From: Eubacterium sp.
GTDB taxonomy: Bacteria; Bacillota; Clostridia; Oscillospirales; Acutalibacteraceae
DNA: 64,000 bases
Direction of reading: 5' to 3'
NCBI GenBank assembly: GCA_014465955.1
Contig: JACTVT010000002.1
Coordinates: 9,237 to 73,236, forward strand
The number at the start of each line of letters is the position of its first letter. The stretch's first letter is position 1. Shown one piece after another: positions 21,901 through 31,452 of this stretch. Made by a program: the position numbers and the translations under genes. The notes below the pieces were generated by a model that made no database searches, was not told the DNA's origin, and worked only from the letters and a program-made list of their open reading frames with translations.

Positions 21901-24582
21901 TTAAACAACTACTTTCAAAACGCCTGATTTCACACTGCCGTCAAATGTAAATTCCATTGCACCGCCGACGCGCTCTGAAAACGAAATTTCCTTATCATCA
22001 AGAAACGCTCTGTATTCAACACCGTCTTTAAGCGTTACAATCATACTGTATTTATCATTTTCGCCGAAATATTTAAAAGCAATTTCAGCGCCTGTTTCCG
22101 TTACATTCTGATAATCTGTCCACACATCAAAGCCCGTTGTAACAGTTTTCGGCTTATAATAGCAGTTTGCCCAGATAAGAATCGGCGCAGAAAGACCGCC
22201 GAAATTATGAAACCAGCCGCCGCGCTGTGTTTCAATGCCGAAGCACTCATACGTATTGTATGAAAAATCAGTTTCATTTTTCCACATTTCAAGCGCCCTG
22301 TCAGCAATTTCAAAAGCAAAATCGGTATCGCCGTTATCAAGCATGGTTTTCCAGATAAACCACTGATGGCTCATCCACACATTGCCGTTCCAGTAGCCGT
22401 CGTCAAAATAATATGATGCTGACATATCCACAGCCGAGATACCTGCTTTTGACCACATTTCAGCAGGGTTTTTGATGTGCTGAAGTACTCTTTCTTTACG
22501 CTCACCCGAAACTGCGCCTGCCACAACAGGATAAACGCCGTCCATACCCTTATTGAAATTCTCGCCGTTTTCGGTTCTCATAAAGCCTTTCAGGCTGCCG
22601 TTTTCATCATATTCGGTGTAACTGAAATAGCCTGTTTCCTCATCCCACGCAAGATTGTTAAGGGCGTTTACGGAAACTTCAATATCCTTTTCATAAACTG
22701 CAATATCGTCTGTTTTTCCAAGATAGGCGGCAGCCATTTTCATTATTTTGCCTGCACGGATAACCTGAGCCGTTGTAAGACACGGGCAGGTGTACTGCTC
22801 ATTTTTGCGTGCAATCATCTCAACCTGCGCAGGATAATCATCCATACCGCAGTGAGAATACCAGTAATCATACGCCGTAAGCAATCCGTTGCCGAATTTT
22901 GCAAAAGTTGAACTGCCCTCTCTGCCCCTTAAAAATTCATAATAGCGTTTCATTTTATCGTAAATGTAATCCAAATCCGACTTATTATTGCACCTTTTAA
23001 GAAGTTCAAGATATTCAGGGAACTGCGTCGGCACTAACGAGCCGTGAAGCAGAAAGGCAAAATCCTTATTATCCTCGTCACACAGATAGGTTTCAAGCAC
23101 ATAGCGGCACAAATCAGTGCTTTCTTCAAGAAGACCGAGACCGATAAAACCGCTGTCCCACGTATAAAAACTGTCCCACCTTTTGCCGGGGGTGTGATGC
23201 ACAACATTTGTACCGTGATTATAAACAGGATATACCGTATTTGTTAAAAGTGTTGAGCGCAGAATATCAACAGACAACTGATATTTTTCACCTGCACTGT
23301 TAAATGCCGAATTCTGCCACAGCGCTTTTTTTTCATTATAAATCCGCTCATACTGCTCATTCGGCAGAGGGTCAAAATCACCGAGAGATATAACAGCATA
23401 TTCAACGTGCCTGCTGTTTGGCTTTATGAATATTGATTTTATAAGCGTATTATGGAAAAAGCCCTCATCACTCGTTTTACGTTTAAATGATGCAGAAAAT
23501 GTTTCTTTTAAATCATCGTAAGTTACGTCTCCGTTTGAAAGGCGGTTGATAAGTGCATCCTCAAGCGAGCCTGATTCAAGCGTTCTTTCTCTTGTATTCT
23601 CATTATGCGTCAGAATACAGAAAGGCTTTTCAATATCACTGTATTTCAAAAGCGTTTTTCTGCCGTTTTCGGTATTTCCTGTTTTTATTTCGGGAATATA
23701 TGCACGCTTTTTATAACTGATTTTAATCTGTTCTTTTTCATTATCCTCCAAAACGGCAAAAAAATCAAGTTCTATTCCCGCAGTTCCGAGACTTTCAAGC
23801 GAAATTTTTTCAGAAAAAGGCAGATATGCAATACTTAAATCACTGCTGTTTTCAAAAACAATCTTTTCGCCGTTCAGCATAAACTCGGCATCACCGTCAG
23901 TAACAGTTCTGTATCTTACGGCGATAACAGGATTTTCAAAATCGGCGCAGTTATCAAAGGTATACGAAACCGTATCGCCTTTTTCACAGCCGAACGGCTT
24001 TAAGCCAAGGTAATGCACGTGAGCATTATCGCATCTGTCACCAAGACCTTTGCCGAGATAAAACAACTTATCGCGGAACATTCCTTTAAACATACCGTCG
24101 GGATTTTCGGTATCCCACGGACGTGAAACTGCATAATTATACTCATCATAATCATTGGCTGATTTCAGCACGCAGTGCTGCGGCACATCAACCACGCAGT
24201 ATTCCGTTTCGGGAAATTCGAGTGATGCAAACAAGTTCAAAATGCAGTTCTGCGACAATTCGGTATTATTTACAAATTCACACCTGAGCAGATACGCCTC
24301 ATCATTCATTTTTGAAAACGAAACATCGGCATAAACCATATCCTTCCACATAAGTTCATATCTGTATGAAAAATATGAATAATCGGCACTGCACTGCCAC
24401 AGATGATAAGATGACGGCACCGTAACGTTCGGCACTGCCACGGCACTGTTCCACAAAGTCGGATGCGGAATAAAATCAAATCTTGCACCGGCATCTGCAA
24501 GACTGCCGATTATTCTTGAAATGCCCATATATTTTTTTGAATACGGTCCCCATTTCGGCATTTTGAAAACTTTATTTTTCAT
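21901..24582 (-). CDS. Large glycosidase-like protein ((alpha/alpha)6 barrel, MGH1/GH63-like)
   Basis: About 893 residues from ATG 24582 (GAGGA upstream; earlier in-frame starts lie near the promoter). The N-terminal 430 residues look like a beta-rich domain. The C-terminal half has barrel signatures of MGH1/GH63-type clan GH-G glycosidases: TPGKRWDSFYTWDSGF with a likely catalytic Asp, YWYSHCGMDDYPAQ, FDDGYWNGNVWMSHQWFIW, and YECFGIETQRGGWFHNFGG. No signal peptide, so it is cytoplasmic. It may act on trehalose-, mannosylglycerate- or alpha-glucan-type substrates; I cannot choose. It is transcribed divergently from the polysaccharide phospho-control genes. Confidence 0.85.
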   Translation of the reverse strand: MKNKVFKMPKWGPYSKKYMGISRIIGSLADAGARFDFIPHPTLWNSAVAVPNVTVPSSYHLWQCSADYSYFSYRYELMWKDMVYADVSFSKMNDEAYLLRCEFVNNTELSQNCILNLFASLEFPETEYCVVDVPQHCVLKSANDYDEYNYAVSRPWDTENPDGMFKGMFRDKLFYLGKGLGDRCDNAHVHYLGLKPFGCEKGDTVSYTFDNCADFENPVIAVRYRTVTDGDAEFMLNGEKIVFENSSDLSIAYLPFSEKISLESLGTAGIELDFFAVLEDNEKEQIKISYKKRAYIPEIKTGNTENGRKTLLKYSDIEKPFCILTHNENTRERTLESGSLEDALINRLSNGDVTYDDLKETFSASFKRKTSDEGFFHNTLIKSIFIKPNSRHVEYAVISLGDFDPLPNEQYERIYNEKKALWQNSAFNSAGEKYQLSVDILRSTLLTNTVYPVYNHGTNVVHHTPGKRWDSFYTWDSGFIGLGLLEESTDLCRYVLETYLCDEDNKDFAFLLHGSLVPTQFPEYLELLKRCNNKSDLDYIYDKMKRYYEFLRGREGSSTFAKFGNGLLTAYDYWYSHCGMDDYPAQVEMIARKNEQYTCPCLTTAQVIRAGKIMKMAAAYLGKTDDIAVYEKDIEVSVNALNNLAWDEETGYFSYTEYDENGSLKGFMRTENGENFNKGMDGVYPVVAGAVSGERKERVLQHIKNPAEMWSKAGISAVDMSASYYFDDGYWNGNVWMSHQWFIWKTMLDNGDTDFAFEIADRALEMWKNETDFSYNTYECFGIETQRGGWFHNFGGLSAPILIWANCYYKPKTVTTGFDVWTDYQNVTETGAEIAFKYFGENDKYSMIVTLKDGVEYRAFLDDKEISFSERVGGAMEFTFDGSVKSGVLKVVV

Positions 24583-24618
24583 AAATCTGTCCTCATTAAA
24601 ATACAAAATTTTTTTAAT

Positions 24619-24647
24619 ATTATGTGACATCATTTCTAATTTGTCAA
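24619..24647 (-). promoter_or_regulatory. Promoter of the glycosidase-like gene
   Basis: On the minus strand TTGACA (24647-24642), 17-bp spacer, CATAAT (24624-24619). It is back to back with the promoter at 24682, so both may be controlled together. Confidence 0.65.
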
Positions 24648-24681
24648 TAGCAATCTTCAATCGTTAATATCAAATTTTGTA

Positions 24682-24710
24682 TTGACATAATATTTAAATT
24701 AATATAGAAT
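24682..24710 (+). promoter_or_regulatory. SigA promoter of the Wzz/BY-kinase operon
   Basis: TTGACA (24682-24687), 17-bp spacer, TAGAAT (24705-24710). Transcript would start near 24717, placing TTG 24746 as first codon after AAAGGGTGA. Confidence 0.75.
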
Positions 24711-24745
24711 TATATTAATTGTATTTTAGTGAAAGGGTGACTTTT

Positions 24746-25537
24746 TTGAACATAGATGAAAACATAAAAAAATTATTTACGGCACTGCTGAAAAAATGGT
24801 ATCTACTGATAATCTTTTTCCTGATAGGTGCTGTTGCGGCATACACATACACGGCAAAATTCACCGTGCTTACCTACCAATCATCAATCGAATTTCTTGC
24901 TTATGCAGAAGATTCAAATCAGGAATTCACTGACAGCAACACAAGCAGCGCTGCAACATCCAGCACCCGGACAAGCGAAACAAGCAAAATGAATTATGCT
25001 ATGCGAATGCTTGATACTTATATTGAAATTTTCAATACAAATGAATTCAACCAGAGTGTAGCAGATGAAATCAACAGGCGGCATGGCACGGATATTACTG
25101 CAAATCAGGTAAAAAATTCAATTACAATTGAAAAAATTGACAACACAGCTATGTTTGAAATGCACATTCTTACAACCGACGCCGATTTAAGTTATAACAT
25201 TGCACTTGCGCTGAAAGACTGTGTGCCTGAAGCAATGGAAAATTCAAACAAAGGCCTTGTTCACAGTTCTGTTGTGGACAGCCCTATGAAAGCAACAACC
25301 GCATCAGGCAAAGGCTATGCAAAAAAATGCCTTATCGGCGCTGCGGCAGGAATGGTACTCGCAGCAGCATATATAATCCTTCGTGATTTGCTTGACGTTA
25401 GAATCAAAACAGAGGAAGAACTTACGGCAGAATATCATATTCCCGTACTCGGCTCAATTCCTGCGTTCAGTTCAAATTCCAAATCCAAAGACAACAAACG
25501 AAATAAAAAGGAGATGAAGAAAAATGGCCAAAAATAA
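24746..25537 (+). CDS. Wzz/YveK-type polysaccharide chain-length and kinase adaptor protein
   Basis: About 263 residues from TTG 24746, chosen because AAAGGGTGA sits 6 bases upstream. Two membrane helices bracket an external domain: WYLLIIFFLIGAVAAYTYTA near the start and CLIGAAAGMVLAAAYIILRDLLD before the C-terminal cytoplasmic tail, as in CapA/YveK adaptors that activate BY-kinases. The tail ends in a basic cluster. The stop lies 13 bases inside the kinase gene. It probably controls export or length of a capsular or exopolysaccharide. Confidence 0.88.
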   Translation: MNIDENIKKLFTALLKKWYLLIIFFLIGAVAAYTYTAKFTVLTYQSSIEFLAYAEDSNQEFTDSNTSSAATSSTRTSETSKMNYAMRMLDTYIEIFNTNEFNQSVADEINRRHGTDITANQVKNSITIEKIDNTAMFEMHILTTDADLSYNIALALKDCVPEAMENSNKGLVHSSVVDSPMKATTASGKGYAKKCLIGAAAGMVLAAAYIILRDLLDVRIKTEEELTAEYHIPVLGSIPAFSSNSKSKDNKRNKKEMKKNGQK

Positions 25538-26261
25538 CCTCTCCTACAACATTCCGTGCCAACTTCTGATTGATCAGGATTTAGATCCGGGTCTTAAATT
25601 CAGAATTGAGGAATCATACAAAAGCATAAGAACCAACATTATGCTGTCGGTTATCAAAAACGGCTGCAAAACAATTGTTGTTTCTTCTTCAAATGCAGGC
25701 GAAGGCAAAACAACCACATCCATAAACCTTGCGATTTCACTTTCACAGGCAGACCAGCGTGTGCTTTTAATTGACGGTGATTTGAGAAAACCGAAAATTC
25801 ACCACTATTTTTCTATTCCGAATGCACCGGGACTTACAAACTTTTTAAGCGATGTTGCAAACAACAAATCACGCAATGCCGATTTATTTAACACAGTGCA
25901 CCCTACTGAAATTGCAAATCTTTCAATTATTACAAGCGGTTCCATTCCGCCGAATCCTGCTGAAATTTTAGGCTCTGAACTTATGTCCGAATTTCTTAAA
26001 GAAATCTCAAAGCATTTTGATTATATCATTATCGACACTCCGCCGATAAACGTTGTGTCGGACGCACTGCCTGTTGTAAGAATGTCAGACGGGATAATTG
26101 TAGTTATAAAATCAAATTCATCAACTCACCCCGAACTTGCAAAAACAATTGAGGCGCTTAAATTTATACAGGCAAATATTTTGGGCTTTGTTGTTAATTT
26201 TGTGGAAAACAAAAGCAGCCGCTACAGCAAAAAATACGGCTATACTTATACTGCATATTGA
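25524..26261 (+). CDS. CpsD/CapB-family bacterial tyrosine kinase
   Basis: A 245-residue BY-kinase with Walker A SSNAGEGKTTTSINLA, Walker A' VLLIDGDLRKPKIHH and Walker B YIIIDTPPI. The C-terminal end carries a tyrosine cluster (RYSKKYGYTYTAY, five Tyr in 13 residues), the autophosphorylation tail. In Firmicutes the kinase is a separate cytoplasmic protein activated by the membrane adaptor encoded just upstream, as here. Phosphorylation cycling controls polysaccharide assembly. Coupled to the adaptor by a 14-base overlap and followed by the phosphatase. Confidence 0.95.
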   Translation: MAKNNLSYNIPCQLLIDQDLDPGLKFRIEESYKSIRTNIMLSVIKNGCKTIVVSSSNAGEGKTTTSINLAISLSQADQRVLLIDGDLRKPKIHHYFSIPNAPGLTNFLSDVANNKSRNADLFNTVHPTEIANLSIITSGSIPPNPAEILGSELMSEFLKEISKHFDYIIIDTPPINVVSDALPVVRMSDGIIVVIKSNSSTHPELAKTIEALKFIQANILGFVVNFVENKSSRYSKKYGYTYTAY

Positions 26262-26276
26262 TAAGTTGGTGATTTA

Positions 26277-26993
26277 ATGTTTATTGAAAATCTTGTTGAA
26301 ACACACTGCCACATTCTGCCCGAACTTGATGACGGCGCAAGAAGTGTTGAAGAAAGTGTGCACATGGTGCAGAAACTGCAAACGCAGGGCGCTGAAAAAA
26401 TTATTTCCACCTCGCATTATTACAGCGACAGCATTTCACTTGATGACTTCGTTGCAAAGCGAAACGCAGCATATGAAAAATTAAAGCGTGAACTTCCCGC
26501 AGGCAGTCCCGAAATACTGCTTTCGGCAGAGGTTTATATTTCAAAATATCTGTTTCATAATGATGATTTATCTCCGCTTTGCATAGGCAGTTCACGATAT
26601 ATACTGATTGAACACCCGTTTTCGAGCAGTTTTTCATCGCAAAGTTATGACAGACTTGCAAATATGTGCGTTGATTATAATGTAAAACCGATTCTTGCCC
26701 ACATTGAACGCTACGGCGCTTTGATGGAGGATAAGAACAAACTGGATGCATTTATTGAACTCGGCTGCCTTACGCAGGTAAACATCAATTCATTTGCGGA
26801 TGGCTCACGCCACACAAAAAAGAAACTCTTTAAATATCTTGAAAGCGGCAGAATTCACCTTATCGGCTCAGACTGCCACAACCTTACCACCCGCCCACCC
26901 GATTATTCGGCAGGCGTTAAGGCAATCAAGGATAAATACGGCGACGAGGCAATCCGCATTTTAATTAACAATGCAAATATTTTAACAAAATAA
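26277..26993 (+). CDS. CpsB/YwqE-family protein-tyrosine phosphatase (PHP fold)
   Basis: A 238-residue PHP-fold phosphatase: ETHCHILPELDDGAR near the N-terminus, TSHYY, LAHIERY, and GSDCHN near the C-terminus supply the His/Asp ligands for the metal cluster. It dephosphorylates the tyrosine tail of the preceding kinase. It completes the adaptor-kinase-phosphatase set, but no glycosyltransferase or Wzx/Wzy genes are next to it: a terminator follows at once, so the set may act on polysaccharide genes elsewhere. Confidence 0.93.
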   Translation: MFIENLVETHCHILPELDDGARSVEESVHMVQKLQTQGAEKIISTSHYYSDSISLDDFVAKRNAAYEKLKRELPAGSPEILLSAEVYISKYLFHNDDLSPLCIGSSRYILIEHPFSSSFSSQSYDRLANMCVDYNVKPILAHIERYGALMEDKNKLDAFIELGCLTQVNINSFADGSRHTKKKLFKYLESGRIHLIGSDCHNLTTRPPDYSAGVKAIKDKYGDEAIRILINNANILTK

Positions 26994-27022
26994 AAAATCT
27001 CCCGATTATGGGAGATTTTTTG
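26992..27022 (+). terminator. Terminator of the BY-kinase operon
   Basis: AAAAAATCTCCC-GATTAT-GGGAGATTTTTT: a perfect stem with T run overlapping the stop codon. Confidence 0.95.
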
Positions 27023-27065
27023 TTTTTACACCGGCATAAATACATAATCAATGTTTCAAATTCCC

Positions 27066-27138
27066 GTAGGGCGAGGTGCCCCCACCCCGCCGTTTGGCTG
27101 ATCAAATCTTGCGGCTGGCTGAGGGCAACCGGCCCTAC
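27066..27138. repeat. Repeat with GTAGGG/CCCTAC ends
   Basis: Starts GTAGGGCGAGGTGCCC and ends GGCAACCGGCCCTAC; its interior carries GGCTGATCAAATCTTGCGGCTGGC. It is a variant of family A with a longer insert. Confidence 0.65.
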
Positions 27139-27199
27139 GATAATGTTGTTATATATTCATAAAGATAATTTCGCTATCCACCCATTAATTATATACCGT

Positions 27200-27943
27200 T
27201 CACCCGAAAACCTTATACTTCACAACACCGAGCATTTCACGTGTTGAAAATGTCAGCAATGAATAAAATGACGTGTGACTGCAATGAGAATGAAATTCAA
27301 GTCCCTCTCTGTCACAATAAAGTTTTGCCCTGTACTCGTGAAATTCATTTGTAGCAATAACAACCTTTTCGCTGAGGTTGTTATTTTTTATTATCTCTTT
27401 TGAAAAAGCAATATTTTCGCTTGTGTTTGTAGATTTTTCCTCTTTATAAATTCTGCTTTTTTCAATGCCGTTTTCGAGCAGAATATTTTCAATGCACTGC
27501 GCCTCGCTTATATCCTCGCCTGCGCCCTGACCGCCCGAGGCAATTACAATAGCGTCGGGATTATCATTCAGATACTCAGCGGCGGCAAGACATCTGTCAT
27601 AAAGAAACTTACTCGGCGTTTCGCCCCTCACCTTACAGCCGAGAACGATAACGGTTTCTGCGCCCTCGTCTGCCTTATAATCTGCATATCTTACCATATT
27701 GAACGAAACGGGCGCAACAACGGCAAGCACAAAAACAGCAATCAGCGCAATGATAATATTTCTCGGCACACTCGGAATTTTTGCACAGAATACACCGAAC
27801 AGAATAAGCGCTCCCGAGCCGACAATGCCCACTGCGTTGCCCTCATTCAGAATACCCGCCGCAATCGGACACAGATACCAGATTAATAATAATGCACCTA
27901 TAACAATAAATACTATGCTCAAAATCTTTAGTCCTTTTTTCAT
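27200..27943 (-). CDS. YdcF/SanA-like DUF218 membrane protein
   Basis: A 247-residue protein. The first 95 residues hold three hydrophobic spans; the rest is a DUF218 domain with ETVIVLGCKVRGE, IVIASGGQGAGEDISEA and KEEKSTNTSENIAFSKEII, the conserved SGGQG and STxT-EN blocks. Related proteins (ElyC, SanA) affect cell envelope integrity, with the biochemical activity unproven. Start at ATG 27943. Single gene; the downstream neighbour on the other strand is the capsule phosphatase, so a link to envelope biogenesis is plausible but inferred. Confidence 0.87.
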   Translation of the reverse strand: MKKGLKILSIVFIVIGALLLIWYLCPIAAGILNEGNAVGIVGSGALILFGVFCAKIPSVPRNIIIALIAVFVLAVVAPVSFNMVRYADYKADEGAETVIVLGCKVRGETPSKFLYDRCLAAAEYLNDNPDAIVIASGGQGAGEDISEAQCIENILLENGIEKSRIYKEEKSTNTSENIAFSKEIIKNNNLSEKVVIATNEFHEYRAKLYCDREGLEFHSHCSHTSFYSLLTFSTREMLGVVKYKVFG

Positions 27944-28143
27944 AATTTTTACCCATAATTTAATTTCTGTTTTACAATTAAATTATAATAAACATTCATT
28001 ACATATATTTTAACACAATATAAATTTCAGGTAAACATGAAAATTGTACATTAAAATTTGTTATTTTTTGGCTATTTATTTAAATACAGTTTTGATATAT
28101 ACTTAGCCTATGCTTAAGCAATAACGCACGGAGGTATACTGCT

Positions 28144-29010
28144 ATGAAAAAAATTGCTGTAATAAACGATTTATCGGGCTTCGGCAAATGCTCGCTTACT
28201 GCCGCAATTCCGATTATTTCCGTGCTTAAAGCCCAGTGCTGCCCGATAACGACCGCCGTGCTTTCAAACCAAACAGGCTACGACAATTATTTCTGCAAAG
28301 ATTTAACAGATGAACTGCCTGCTGTTATTGGCAAAATCAAAAAACTTAACCCGACTTTTGACGGAATTCTGACTGGCTTTATTTCAAACCCGAAACAGGG
28401 CAAAATCATTGCCGATTTTATTGATTATTTCAAAAAAGACGGCACACTCGTCGTCGTTGACCCCGTTATGGCAGATGACGGTGCAGTTTATGACTGCTAC
28501 ACTGACGAATGTGTAAACGCAATAAAAGAAATTACAAAAAAAGCGGATATTATCACACCAAATCTTACCGAACTGTGCATACTGTGTGACGATGATTTTA
28601 ACGTTGTGAACTCCCTGTCTGACAACAACAAACTGACAGCAGTTCGGATTATGTGCGAAAGCCTTTGCAGAAAAAGCGGGAGAGATTTAAAAATCGCAGT
28701 CAGCGGTATTCGCCTGAGTAATAATATGATTGCAAACGCCGTTTATGATAATGATAAATTTGACGTTATAAAAACAAAAGCGCAGGGCGGCAGTTTTTCG
28801 GGCACGGGCGATATTCTTTCGTCAATCATCACTGCCAAGTGCACAGCAGGCGAAACGCTTTTAAACGCCGTTGCCTGTGCAGGTAATTTTATAGGCAAAG
28901 CAATTGCAGAAACGATAAGCGACACGAACGGCTGTTACAACACTGCCGACGGTGTGCATTTTGAAAAATTTTTAGCAGAATTAGGAGGATATACCAAAAA
29001 TGAAAAATAA
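28144..29010 (+). CDS. Pyridoxamine/pyridoxal kinase
   Basis: A 288-residue ribokinase-fold kinase of the PdxY/PdxK type: INDLSGFGKCSLTAAIPIISVL, VVVDPVMADDGAVYD, ITPNLTELCILC and GGSFSGTGDILSSII, with the anion-hole GTGD near residue 222. It phosphorylates B6 vitamers to PLP or PMP. Start supported by GGAGG upstream. Its stop overlaps the ATG of the ECF S-component gene by 11 bases, a two-gene salvage cassette. Confidence 0.92.
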   Translation: MKKIAVINDLSGFGKCSLTAAIPIISVLKAQCCPITTAVLSNQTGYDNYFCKDLTDELPAVIGKIKKLNPTFDGILTGFISNPKQGKIIADFIDYFKKDGTLVVVDPVMADDGAVYDCYTDECVNAIKEITKKADIITPNLTELCILCDDDFNVVNSLSDNNKLTAVRIMCESLCRKSGRDLKIAVSGIRLSNNMIANAVYDNDKFDVIKTKAQGGSFSGTGDILSSIITAKCTAGETLLNAVACAGNFIGKAIAETISDTNGCYNTADGVHFEKFLAELGGYTKNEK

Positions 29011-29527
29011 AAAAGTAGTAAAAATCTGCTTTACGGGCTTAATGGCGGCAATCATAGCCGTTTTCACGGCGTTTGTTAAAATGCCTACAGGAATAAACGA
29101 CGGCTATCTGCACTTCGGCGACTCAATGATTTACCTTGCCGCCTGTCTTTTAGGACCGCTCGGAGCGCTTTCGGCGGCAATCGGCGGAGCACTTGCCGAT
29201 ATTCTTGCAGGAGCGGCAGTCTGGGCAATTCCGACAGCGATTATCAAAGCGTGCAACGCCGTACCGTTTATCATAATGATGTCACTTTATAAAAAGAAAA
29301 CAGGCAAAAACAAAATTATAAATTGGTACACTGTGCCTATGGTTGTTGTATCGGGTCTGATAACGATTTTCGGCTATCTGCTTGCCGAAGGGCTTATGTA
29401 TTCCTTCCCCACTGCGTGGACATCGGTGCCGTTCAGTATTATTCAGGCAGTCGGCAGTGCAGTAGTATTTATCATAATAGGACTTGCGCTTGACGCCGTT
29501 AAAATTCAAAAATACATCAAAGATTAG
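29000..29527 (+). CDS. ECF transporter S-component, likely pyridoxine (PdxU-type)
   Basis: A 175-residue protein with about five or six membrane helices, MKNKKVVKICFTGLMAAIIAVFTAFV, then GYLHFGDSMIYLAACLLGPLGALSAAIGGALADIL, typical of ECF riboflavin-type (PF07155) substrate-binding subunits. Pairing with a pyridoxal kinase strongly suggests a B6 vitamer as ligand. It needs shared EcfT and EcfA subunits encoded elsewhere. GGAGG precedes the ATG. A terminator follows at 29539. Confidence 0.88.
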   Translation: MKNKKVVKICFTGLMAAIIAVFTAFVKMPTGINDGYLHFGDSMIYLAACLLGPLGALSAAIGGALADILAGAAVWAIPTAIIKACNAVPFIIMMSLYKKKTGKNKIINWYTVPMVVVSGLITIFGYLLAEGLMYSFPTAWTSVPFSIIQAVGSAVVFIIIGLALDAVKIQKYIKD

Positions 29528-29538
29528 CATAAAAGAAA

Positions 29539-29573
29539 CCTTTCTGATATTTGTAATCAGAAAGGCTTTTTTA
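29539..29573 (+). terminator. Terminator of the B6 salvage operon
   Basis: CCTTTCTGAT-ATTTGTA-ATCAGAAAGG followed by CTTTTTTAT. Confidence 0.93.
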
Positions 29574-29580
29574 TATTTTG

Positions 29581-29758
29581 CGGGAGGGCGCAGAGAATTT
29601 GCAATTCAGCAGACCCTTTTGTCTGCTTACGCAGACATTTTTGCTCAGCCGCAGACGGCAGACCCCTCTGCCACTGCGTGGCATCTCCCCTATTAGGGGA
29701 GTCTCCTAACAGGGGAATAACCTCCCCTGTTTTGTAGGGGCAATTCACGAATTGCCCG
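29581..29758. repeat. Composite of family A and B repeats
   Basis: Begins CGGGAGGGCGCAGAG but is interrupted by GACCCTTTTGTCTGCTTACGCAGACATTT and by a CCACTGCGTGG hairpin with CCCCTATTAGGGG, ending GTAGGGGCAATTCACGAATTGCCC. The same interruption is present at 46218-46300, so family B seems to have inserted into family A. Confidence 0.7.
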
Positions 29759-29763
29759 TTTAA

Positions 29764-31353
29764 TTATTCAAAATTACCGATATTGCACGTTTTGCCGAAA
29801 CCATACAAAATCTTTGTTGCGTGGATACGCTGGGTTGCGCCCTGCGGGTTAATATAACCTTGCTGTGTACCTGTAATCATACCATTATAATTTGCCCACT
29901 GCATTGCTTCAACTGCCCAGCCGTGAACGCTGCTGTAATCGGGATAATCCGCAAGATTTACATTTTTGTATGCACTGTCACCGAGTTTGCCGTTATCCTT
30001 TGCATATCTGAACAGGAATGATGCAGTCTGCTCACGGCTTACATTGTCAAAAGGTTTGAATGTTGTTTCGGTGGTAATACCGTTTTTCAGCGCCCAGCAA
30101 GCGGCATTATAATAATAAGCACTTGTATCGGTTATATCCGTAAACGGTGATGTTCTGTAAGGATTATAATCTGCATACGGCTCGCCTGCCATACGGTAAA
30201 GAATGGTTACCATCATTGCACGGTTGATTGCTCTTGTCGGAGCAAAAGCCGTATTTACAGGCGGATTTGTACCTGTTATAAACTGATTATTTACAGATGT
30301 ATATTCGATATAATCACCATACTGACGGTAATCTATTGATGCCAGATCGGTAAAAGGCAATATCAAAAGAATTGCACCGCACTTACTGCACTGCTTTGAA
30401 ACCATCAAGTCTGCTATCCACTCATAACCGCCGTCATGCTTACAAGCCGTCTCATCGGCCTTAACTGCTACAAGGCATGAAATTGTTTTACCGAACACTT
30501 CGGTTTCTATTGATGCTAAACCCTCGCCGACTGCAATTATTTTACCGTCAGCAATTTTTGCAACAGTGCGGTTGGCAGAAGTCCATTCAGGTGAAATTTC
30601 GCACTTAATTTTCATATTATCAGGCCAGGTATCTGCCAGAATAATTTCGGCAGTAACAACGGGAAGTTCTGCCGTTTCGCCGAATTCAAGATCAAAACGT
30701 TTAACCGATGCAGAAGCACTGCTGTAAACTATATCTGAATTTTTTATATTGATTTTTACATTTGAAGCCGAATCGTTTGCGGCAGTCGGTGTTGTGTTAT
30801 GAGTTGGCGCTCTGAATTCCTGAACCCAATATTTTCTGCCGTTATACTCTGCGCAGGCAATACCGACAGAGGTTACAATTCCATTGAGCATATTTCTTCT
30901 GTGGCCCTGACCGTTATAATATTCATTATCTTCACGCCAGTCAGTAAAAACCTCTTCGGCAGTTCTCTGACCCGCAGCAATATTTTCACAGCAAGCATAA
31001 TATGAACCCGACGGATATGCACTCCAGCATTCTTCGCCGTTCGGACGGTTATGATCAAATTTTACAACAATTTCAGCGGCACGCTGCATAGCGATTTTTT
31101 CAAGGTCGTAATCATAAACAAGGTTTGAAAGTCCGCTGTATTTATCTTTGCTTGTGTTATTTTCATTCCAGCACCAGGCATCATTGCTCTTTCTGAAATT
31201 ATTCACAAGGCTCAGCATACTTCTTGCCTCTGACTGATGATATGTAACTTGAATTTCAGCATTAATCACATCAACAGCAAATGCTGTTATACCTATGGAT
31301 AATGATGAAATCAGCATTACAATTGCGAGTAAACAACTTAATGATTTTTTCAT
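29764..31353 (-). CDS. Secreted CAP/SCP-domain protein with S-layer homology repeats
   Basis: A 529-residue exported protein: signal peptide (KKSLSCLLAIVMLISSLSIGITAFA), a CAP domain at about 40-190 (ENIAAGQRTAEEVFTDW, GHRRNMLNGIVTSVGIAC), a region with Ig-like character around 200-300, a CxxC pair (CKHDGGY...CSKCG), and C-terminal SLH repeats (about 330-525; TDITDTSAYYYNAACWALKNGIT and PQGATQRIHATKIL). CAP proteins are secreted, with varied functions; SLH repeats bind secondary wall polymers. It is likely an exposed wall protein. No sortase motif. Confidence 0.9.
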   Translation of the reverse strand: MKKSLSCLLAIVMLISSLSIGITAFAVDVINAEIQVTYHQSEARSMLSLVNNFRKSNDAWCWNENNTSKDKYSGLSNLVYDYDLEKIAMQRAAEIVVKFDHNRPNGEECWSAYPSGSYYACCENIAAGQRTAEEVFTDWREDNEYYNGQGHRRNMLNGIVTSVGIACAEYNGRKYWVQEFRAPTHNTTPTAANDSASNVKINIKNSDIVYSSASASVKRFDLEFGETAELPVVTAEIILADTWPDNMKIKCEISPEWTSANRTVAKIADGKIIAVGEGLASIETEVFGKTISCLVAVKADETACKHDGGYEWIADLMVSKQCSKCGAILLILPFTDLASIDYRQYGDYIEYTSVNNQFITGTNPPVNTAFAPTRAINRAMMVTILYRMAGEPYADYNPYRTSPFTDITDTSAYYYNAACWALKNGITTETTFKPFDNVSREQTASFLFRYAKDNGKLGDSAYKNVNLADYPDYSSVHGWAVEAMQWANYNGMITGTQQGYINPQGATQRIHATKILYGFGKTCNIGNFE

Positions 31354-31452
31354 TACAAAAACTCCTTTCTTATAAGTTCTGATAATATTATAACACTTCC
31401 GTTTTTATATTCAATACTGATTCGTTATTTTTTTGTCAAATTCTGATTTCCT

